Shown here one piece after another: positions 57,832-64,000 of a stretch of DNA of 64,000 nt. The DNA is taken from contig JALLLS010000011.1 in assembly GCA_025094145.1 (NCBI GenBank), forward strand, positions 248,001 to 312,000. Direction: 5' to 3'. The translations under genes were made by a program, and so were the position numbers. Numbering within the stretch: the first letter of the stretch is position 1; the number at the start of each line of letters is the position of its first letter. Origin of the DNA: Spinellus fusiger. Lineage: Eukaryota > Mucoromycota > Mucoromycetes > Mucorales > Phycomycetaceae. The notes under the pieces are model-generated. The model did not search any database and was not told where the DNA came from. It saw only the letters and a list, made by a program, of their open reading frames with translations.

Positions 57832-58352
57832 TTGAGGCTGCTGATGGGTGTGTTGAGCGGGAACGCCAACGCCGCCATAGAGTGCAAAGACTCCTGCAGC
57901 AACAGACGCTGTATCCTCACTTCTCATCCGATCTCTCCTCTACCACCCATTCTTAACCCGTTTAGCAAAGCCAGAAGCTGCTAGTGTAGTTGCTGTATTT
58001 GTGTCCTCAGGATTGTCCGAGTTGCTCTAAGTATCCCTCGTTGGATTTCGAATCGCCACAGGATGACGGTTATCTTTTTGGTGTCCAAGTTTCCTTGCTG
58101 ACTTGATGGCCTTTTGGATGTCTATTCATAATTATCATTTTACCATCATTTCTCATTTTTCATCATTTTCCCCTCATTTCGAGGTTTTATATTCTCTTTT
58201 CTTTCTGTTTCCCATTCATTTGCATTCTTTTTTTCACTTTCGTATTTGAAGTGTTTTAATGTTTATTCTATTTTTTCAAAAGTTCTCATAGGGTGGCTAA
58301 CATGCCCAATGCGCGAATAGCAATCAACACCCACAAATAAAAAATACTTTGA
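57832..58352 (+). mobile_element. LINE B: 5'-truncated non-LTR retrotransposon
   Basis: 521-bp plus-strand insertion flanked by exact 16-bp duplications. It carries the C-terminal coding end homologous to LINE A (GGGTGTGTTGAGCGGGAACG corresponds to LINE A's VERERQ region) and the same 3' tail, ending AAATACTTTGA. Coding part is broken. Confidence 0.88.
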
Positions 58353-58368
58353 ACTGTAAGAGATTGAG
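58353..58368. repeat. 16-bp target-site duplication, 3' copy (LINE B)
   Basis: ACTGTAAGAGATTGAG. Confidence 0.88.
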
Positions 58369-60389
58369 CTTACTCTGCAACGACCAGGAACAAGAGGTGT
58401 GGTTTTATATCTATATAGTACGTTTCTTAAACACAACTAAATAGTCTCTTATTTGATTATTCCTACAGTACCTAAATCTATGTTTGATTCAACCTTAATT
58501 GATCAAGATGTATCTTTTGATCTGTTGAATTCTCTGCTATTTTCTTTGTGTTAAGATGAATCATTAAGAGATTTGGCCTGAGGTGTTCCAAAATCTCAAC
58601 AGTATCTATTTAATTTTTTTTTTACAAAGCCTTGCATTTTTTTTTATATTATTGGGTGGTCCGTTGAATGAGGGATGATATTAAAACATACAGAAGAATG
58701 AAAGGTAACTAATAGCACCAGTTATTTATTATGTTAACTAGCTGCCAAAGACTGGGGAGAAATATATGTGTATAGTTTATAAGCTCATAAAAATAAAAAT
58801 AAAAAAGCTTGCATATACAAAAGACTACGCTTGGGCAAAAGGGGCATCTCACAGTAGTGCCTACTACCAAGATCAAACATCCGATCTTGGGCTTAGCAGT
58901 ACAATAAGCTTCAACTAAACCATAGACTCATTCCCTCTTTTCTCTAATATAGACTTCTTAATTCTCAAAACATTTTGATAAAAAGGCTGTTAATAAAGAT
59001 GTTTGACTTGTACCAATAATACATTGAACTTGGATAAGGATTGTACGGGCTTCAAATATTATAGGAATTTTTAGTGAATAAACCTGTGCCTATAATTAAC
59101 ATTGTCTTTTTCACATTATTTTGCCTTATGTCTTTTCCATCTGCAGTCAATAACACCTTTATAAAAACCACTAAGATAGTCTTCGATATCACTAGCACTA
59201 CAACTCGCTTTATTATTGTTTACAGGTCATCAATAGACAACTATCTTATCTATTTTTGAAGTTACTGGAATACTGAACATAGATAGCTACTCCTCTAGCA
59301 GAACACCAACGCACTATTATGATAAAAACATTGTGAATGATACATCTGTTCTTTGAAGACAAGGAATCATTAGATATAGGGATGATACATTTATCTTTAG
59401 AGATATAGTGCATAAGTCCACTCAGACAAAAAGTGAACTCTACTAAATGATGAAAACCAAAGCCTGTGTCTGTACAAGGGTCAATTTAAAATAAAAACAG
59501 TGTAACATTAATAAAAATTCAAAGGTAAGCCTATAAGGTCTAAAGAGTGTACAAAAAAAAACAAACACTCGGTGGGCTCAAATACACTTTGATCAAACTC
59601 ATGAACAGTGACACTTTATGTTCTGGTCTATGAGTTACAATATGCACTCATGAAAAGCAGTAAAGTCAATCGAATATTAATAAAATGAAGTATAAATTTT
59701 CCTACAAAGTGCCTAAGCCATAAGAAACTACTATATTAATGACATGTTATGAGAAGATCCATGTAGTGAAAGTGCTAAAGGTTTGCTCATGAATGTAATG
59801 TAAACTCTAGAAGAATATCACTTAATGTGGTCATTAGTTCTCTCACAACTATCTTTCATTATGATAGACTGCACATGTAGATTCATTTGAGGTCCAATTT
59901 TCATACAAGAAATATTTCTTTGTGTTACTCTATGTATCTGTTATGAACTTCAGAGCTATTCACTGGTTACAATAAGAACACTCCACGAGATATCTAATCA
60001 AGTTACAGTAAGTGATGAGATTTATAGCAAGTCTGATTTGTGGACTAAATCCCCCTTGGAAATGTCTTTTCTTATTTATTCTTATTTATATCTACTCTAC
60101 TATTCTACAATAAATCCAATAGTAGACTGTGCTCCTTGTATAAATATTACCAGGTACAATACTACCAAGGTAATCATGAAATATAAAGTAGATAAGATCA
60201 GGATGAGTAGCTGATGCTTACAATGTCCTGGCATGAACCCAATAGAATATCTTTAGATGGTTTGGGCTATGAGGCTTGAATAAATTCACCATCTCCCCAT
60301 ATAGATAAAATCCAGTCATTATAAATAAATGCTAATAAAGATAATAATTATACTGATCATACAATGGCACCTTCATTCTTTCTCTTTAT
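58369..60389. other. Intergenic region, no gene; small hairpin and a transposase scrap
   Basis: A perfect 8-bp hairpin (CCAAGATC-AAACATCC-GATCTTGG, 58868-58891) lies in a slightly GC-richer island. At 60222-60268 the phrase PGMNPIEYL, a stop, then MVWAMR recalls the DxNPIExxW block of a Tc1-like transposase. Nothing else supported. Confidence 0.4.
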
Positions 60390-61176
60390 TCAGTTGTGAT
60401 GAAAGAGCTCATATTCTTTTGGAACAGTAAAAGTCGGTGTATTCAATGAACTAAGCTGACCTGGTGTTTCTGTTGTTTCTGTGTTCTGATAAGGAGAAGA
60501 GCTCTTGTTGACGCCACGATAATGGTTTTCCTTGTCAAATACCATTGACTCTTCAAGTTCGGAAAACTCTCGGAAGTGTGCCCTAGAAAGAATGTAACTA
60601 AGTATAATACAGAGAAGAGGATAAAGACGACTCTTTCTTTTCTCACTTACATGGACACTCTAAGGCTATCCAACTAAGAAATAGAATAGACAAGCGTAAA
60701 TACTTGGATGTGTTTATACGGCAAGTGTCATTATAAAGCGATATATACCTTTGTCATAAGGCTATTCAATGCTGTCTTTTTCTTATTGAAGTTCTCTGCC
60801 TCTCTTTGGTATTCATCTTGAGCACCTGCTTCATTTTTTGAGCTAGTTGTGTTTTGACTGCTGTGAAAATAAGAACAAGGCAGGCATAAACTAGCCTTAG
60901 TCGCCTTGCTTACAGAGAATCATTTATGGCCTCTAGTGCAATATGATCGCTAGTTAACTCAATCTGTTTGCGTCGAATGACATCTAATTCTCTGAATATT
61001 CTTTCCGTATTACTGCCTACAAATAAGACGTTTGTATCATCTGCAAAAGAACATGGCATGACAGAGTGCTCATTATCTGTTTTACCAAACACTCGCAATT
61101 CTCCCTGATTGTACTGTTGGTCCAAAGAAACAAACTCTGCTTCTAGATTATCGAATATTTTGGTGTGGCTCTCCAT
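60390..61176 (-). CDS. Coiled-coil protein of unknown function
   Basis: Four-exon minus-strand gene, stop at 60390. The start is MESHTKIFDNLEAEF at 61176 or an in-frame ATG five codons upstream (61191). Exon 1 encodes the N-terminal region and a heptad-like segment (RIFRELDVIRRKQIELTSDH). Exon 2 continues SSQNTTSSKNEAGAQDEYQR ... NFNKKKTALNSLMTK, and a tiny exon LDSLRVSM joins AHFREFSELEESMVFDKENH across GT-AG introns that keep frame. It ends VPKEYELFHHN. Charge pattern and heptads suggest a short coiled coil, as in small complex subunits. I do not recognise the family. Confidence 0.65.
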
Positions 61177-61191
61177 GTCTATTATATTCAC

Positions 61192-62339
61192 AAAGATATA
61201 TCAAAGTGGTTATTTATTATTAAGATTAAGGAGCATTCTTAAAGGGTTTTAACCTAAAATTAGACAGTCAAAAGACTAAACTGTTTGGTATTGCAATTAG
61301 AAGACCGTCGATACTCTGTAGACACAAGTCAAAATGATGTAGAGATGATCCACAGATATTTTAATATTTTGTCTGTACTGTGGGTGTTCTACAGTGATAA
61401 ATGAGAAAGAAGATGTTTTTTTTTCAAGATACCGGTTCTTACTGTAATGAATAGGATGTACTATTTCAATGTTCATTGTAGAATCAGGTACTGTGCCAAG
61501 ACTGTCTTCCAGTGCTTGTCTCTAAGAGAGGCTTGAAAGTGTGTCTTGGATAAAGGAGGCTTATCAACACATCCTATTCAACTGAACACTGTCAGTATTA
61601 GGATGACTATGGAATGGACAAATAAATTGATGCAGAGACAAGGCCAAGACTTCTGTCAGATAATGATCTGCTTGAGATTCTTAATTGAAGAAAAATAATG
61701 ATTCAATAGTCAAGATAAATGTACCCTCTTTTTCCTATGCAAGTGTCGTCTTTGACTTTAATCCAAAGATAATCTGGAAAGCTTAAAGGGTAAACAGTGG
61801 TCTTTGTTTATCCAATGGTCTTTCTATTTCTATCCTATTTCTATCATCGCACTATATACTATGCCAGTTGTGGTGAACCCTTTACTATTATAGCATAATC
61901 TCCTGGAGAGTGTGTTTTGCCTCTAGTGTTCAATTTTTCTGAGTAGTCTGTGCTGCCATGAATAGAGATGGGTCTTGTTTTTATTTGTGGTGAGTGGTTC
62001 TACGACACAAGCTCAATAATGTGAGTAGAACAAGCAATGGAACCCATTCAAATGATAGTTACACTTCCAGTAAAGGAATATAATGTATAGTTGTTATTGA
62101 TTTTCACTATAACTTCTCTTTTTTTTTTAAGAAAAAATAAAAAATAAATAAATATAAATCTACTACTACTTTCGACTTTAGTGCTTTTGTAAACACTCCA
62201 GACATGAAATACAAAAACACCACAAAATAGAAGTGTTGTTGTTATTGTTTTTAGTTGAGAGTAGCCGTAGAGTGGTATGAGTCTAATGAGAGCTTATTAA
62301 AGACAAGTACAAGTTAGAAAGGAGGGAGGAAAAATAGCC
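61192..62339. other. Intergenic AT-rich region
   Basis: Nothing supported. Confidence 0.4.
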
Positions 62340-62342
62340 AAA

Positions 62343-62401
62343 AAAATTGCTCCGTAGAGCGTTCCATCTCAGAAGTTTAGTGTCATCCTTGTGCAGGGGC
62401 C

Positions 62402-62433
<32 letters not shown>

Positions 62434-62456
62434 ATATGCGACAGAGGTGTAAACAC
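62343..62456 (-). ncRNA. U6 spliceosomal snRNA
   Basis: Minus strand carries the U6 core: AAAATTGGAACGATACAGAG, AAGATTAGCATGGCCCCTGC and ACAAGGATGACAC, i.e. the ACAGAGA box (complement at 62412-62418), AGC region and internal stem-loop, ending in a T-run (62340-62346) as a Pol III terminator. U6 pairs with U4, then with U2 and the 5' splice site in the catalytic spliceosome. The 3' domain has an extra GCTC-TACG-GAGC hairpin. The 5' stem-loop (GTGTTTACACCTCTGTCGCA) differs from the usual sequence, so the exact 5' end is approximate. Confidence 0.93.
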
Positions 62457-62482
62457 TTGTCGATTTTAAAAGCTCGCTGGAG

Positions 62483-62490
62483 CTATTTAA
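62483..62490 (-). promoter_or_regulatory. TATA-like element of the U6 gene
   Basis: TTAAATAG on the minus strand about 27-34 bp upstream of the predicted U6 5' end, the expected place for the Pol III TATA box. Confidence 0.5.
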
Positions 62491-62499
62491 CCCGCCTTT

Positions 62500-63278
62500 T
62501 TGGAAGGTTTGTTCAACTTGTGGTTTTCATTCATTATTTCCATCTATTCACTGTTTATTCTATAGACTAATCAATATATATCACATAATTATTACTACAG
62601 TATGGTATATATAGGCCCTTATTATAGATTAGTTTTATTTTAAAGCATGGTCTACTAATGAATACCCATGATGGAGAGATATTTTCATTGTTTTGTTTTT
62701 CTATTGGATGTTCTAATGATGCCGGTCTTTTAAACAGCTTGTTGCAAAAATCAACTTCTATTTGCCAGCAAAAACAACGATTGATGTTCTTCATCATTGA
62801 ATACATTGAATATCTAAATCTATCTATTATTCAATAGAAATACATATCCAATGGCAATAGAAAGGAGAGGATTGTATGTTATATAATCCGAGTTATTCTA
62901 AATGATTCCTACTGAACCTGCCTATGTTTGTTCTTATTTTAGCTATTGTTGCAAATGTGAAGACTTTTCCATCTTGAAACACAGATAGGACAAGGGAGGG
63001 AAATCCATCTTTGAATTTACTGAGAAGCTATTACTGTATAACTTAGACCTTTGTAGCATAGACAAAAATATGTATATAAGCAGACCAAAATTCATACAAT
63101 GAATCTTTGAGAGAGATATCCTTTAATTCAAACAAACACACCTATTGTTTTTGAGGTTTCCAACACTATAGACTGACAATAGGCATCTATCACTGAGACC
63201 TGCATAAAATTGCAGTCACAGCTACTTTTATGGCTGCTGTGTTGTTCCTTGACCTGTCAAATAACATAAACAAGCGCC
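62500..63278. other. Intergenic, includes a Fanzor-element 5' relic
   Basis: 62940-63125 resembles F1 23985-24165 (shared AATCCATCT(C/T)TGAATTTAC and the TATA-like ATGTATATAAGCAGACC), so it is an isolated, diverged scrap of that element's internal region. No terminal repeat is present. Confidence 0.5.
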
Positions 63279-64000
63279 ATGGTCAGCCCATGGGCCTCAT
63301 TGTCTATTCATCTTAAAAAGCGATTGACTAGAGAAACAAAGGCTATTGTAAATATGACCAGACGCTCTTAATGGTCTTGGCTACTGTCTCATTCTTTAGA
63401 CGCTAGAACTGTATCGCTCATTGTTGAAAACTACACAAAGGTTCAAAGATGAATCCCATAAAACCTTCATGTGGAATACTGTAAAAGAGCGATTTCGCTT
63501 TGAAAAGTACAATTCATCCCGCTCAAAAACCCTTACCTTACTATTGCAGGGAGAGAAGGTGAGTCATGAAGAAGAGAAGAAAGAGAAAAAGAAAAGAAGC
63601 AATACTAGAGATAGCTTGTCAGACTTGCTGTTTATATTGGATTCTTTATATTTATATATGTAAAAAAAAGAAGTAAAATAAACCAATCATTACCACTAGG
63701 GATTACAACTGATGAGAGAAGCACAACAAGGCAACACCCTTTTTATAGACCGTATCAATGCTATGGTCCATGGAGAAGTAGGCCCACTCCATCATACACT
63801 TCAAAGAGTAAGGCAGATTTGTAAACAAGAAGCATTGATGGGACTTATTTATTATTAGCTGCGTAAACTACATCATGTAAAGTATTATTCTCTTTCATTC
63901 TTAATAATCTTCCCTGAGATCTAGCCATTAAGACGTGTCCTGGCGGCCACAGACATAAGATCTCGTGCTTCGCGCCTTCGAAACCCTAAAAACCCCAATC
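63279..64000 (+). CDS. LYR-motif (Cup1-like) mitochondrial protein, 3' end outside the window
   Basis: Exons: 63279-63347 (MVSPWASLSIHLKKRLTRET), 63400-63558, 63700-63807, 63859-63876 and 63925 onward; all junctions are GT-AG and in phase. Exon 2 encodes the LYR motif LELYRSLLKTTQRF and the following FMWNTVKERFRFEKYNSSRS, then LLQGEKGLQLMREAQQGNTL, which matches the LYR/Cup1-like arrangement (a W/F-R-x-F helix, then L-x-x-A-x-x-G). LYR proteins bind acyl-carrier protein and act in mitochondrial complex assembly or Fe-S delivery; the exact client is unknown here. The 18-nt exon 4 is my inference to avoid a stop in the longer reading. The gene is cut by the window edge. Confidence 0.7.

Noticed and set aside
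58820..58920. Possible 5S rRNA (ATCCGATCTTGGGCTTAGCAG resembles the TCCGATCT...GTTAAGCAG core)
   Set aside because: Only about 12 bases match, the 5' and 3' domains of 5S rRNA are absent, and spacing is wrong.
1..64000. tRNA genes and CRISPR arrays
   Set aside because: I scanned for T-arm consensus and regularly spaced direct repeats and found none that I could support. Short tandem microsatellites are not CRISPR arrays.

Overview
The window looks like nuclear DNA of a filamentous fungus, most probably an early-diverging Mucoromycota/Mucorales-type genome (inference). The reasons are short GT-AG introns (about 45-140 bp), very AT-rich intergenic DNA, a LAMMER-type kinase, a Rua1-type regulator, an HDEL-tailed GRP94, a U6 snRNA gene, and several decayed transposon families including Fanzor-type (eukaryotic TnpB-like) elements. 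I cannot assign a species from the sequence alone.

Layout. 1-860: decayed gag-protease retrotransposon with a LINE 3' tail inserted. 1.3-2.1 kb: hypothetical gene. 2.6-3.6 kb: relic of a transposase with an OTU-like C-terminus. 5.3-7.0 kb: LAMMER-like kinase with one nonsense codon. 7.8-8.6 kb: small ABC ATPase. 8.6-14 kb: AT-rich gene-poor DNA. 14.5-15.7 kb: C2H2 zinc-finger transcription factor. 18.3-19.7 kb: Tc1/mariner copy 1. 22.6-25.4 kb: Fanzor transposon F1. 27.3-30.3 kb: nest of LINE A, mariner copy 2 and LINE C. 32.95-33.23 kb: MITE derived from the Fanzor transposon. 33.6-35.5 kb: F-box/WD40 gene (7 exons). 37.1-39.0 kb: Rua1-type regulator (4 exons). 41.0-46.3 kb: DNA polymerase alpha catalytic subunit. 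46.5-47.9 kb: Fanzor transposon F2. 48.4-50.8 kb: GRP94/endoplasmin. 52.1-54.9 kb: amino-acid permease (many exons). 55.5-58.4 kb: nest of Fanzor transposon F3, mariner 3 and LINE B. 60.4-61.2 kb: coiled-coil gene. 62.3-62.5 kb: U6 snRNA. 63.3 kb to the end: LYR-motif gene running off the window.

The host genes are unrelated housekeeping and regulatory genes with no operon logic. The coherent biology is in the mobile elements. (1) A transposon family with the terminal inverted repeat CACACCAGGAGAT and TA target duplications carries a Fanzor-like RuvC/zinc-ribbon gene, and a conserved non-coding hairpin directly after the stop codon is a plausible guide-RNA scaffold. (2) A non-LTR retrotransposon has inserted at the outer ends of Tc1/mariner terminal repeats at three junctions, two of them with 16-bp target duplications in exactly the same register. 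This suggests one selfish element using another's terminal repeat as its landing site. (3) The GRP94 promoter holds a UPRE-like TGACGTGT box followed by a 30-bp perfect inverted repeat.
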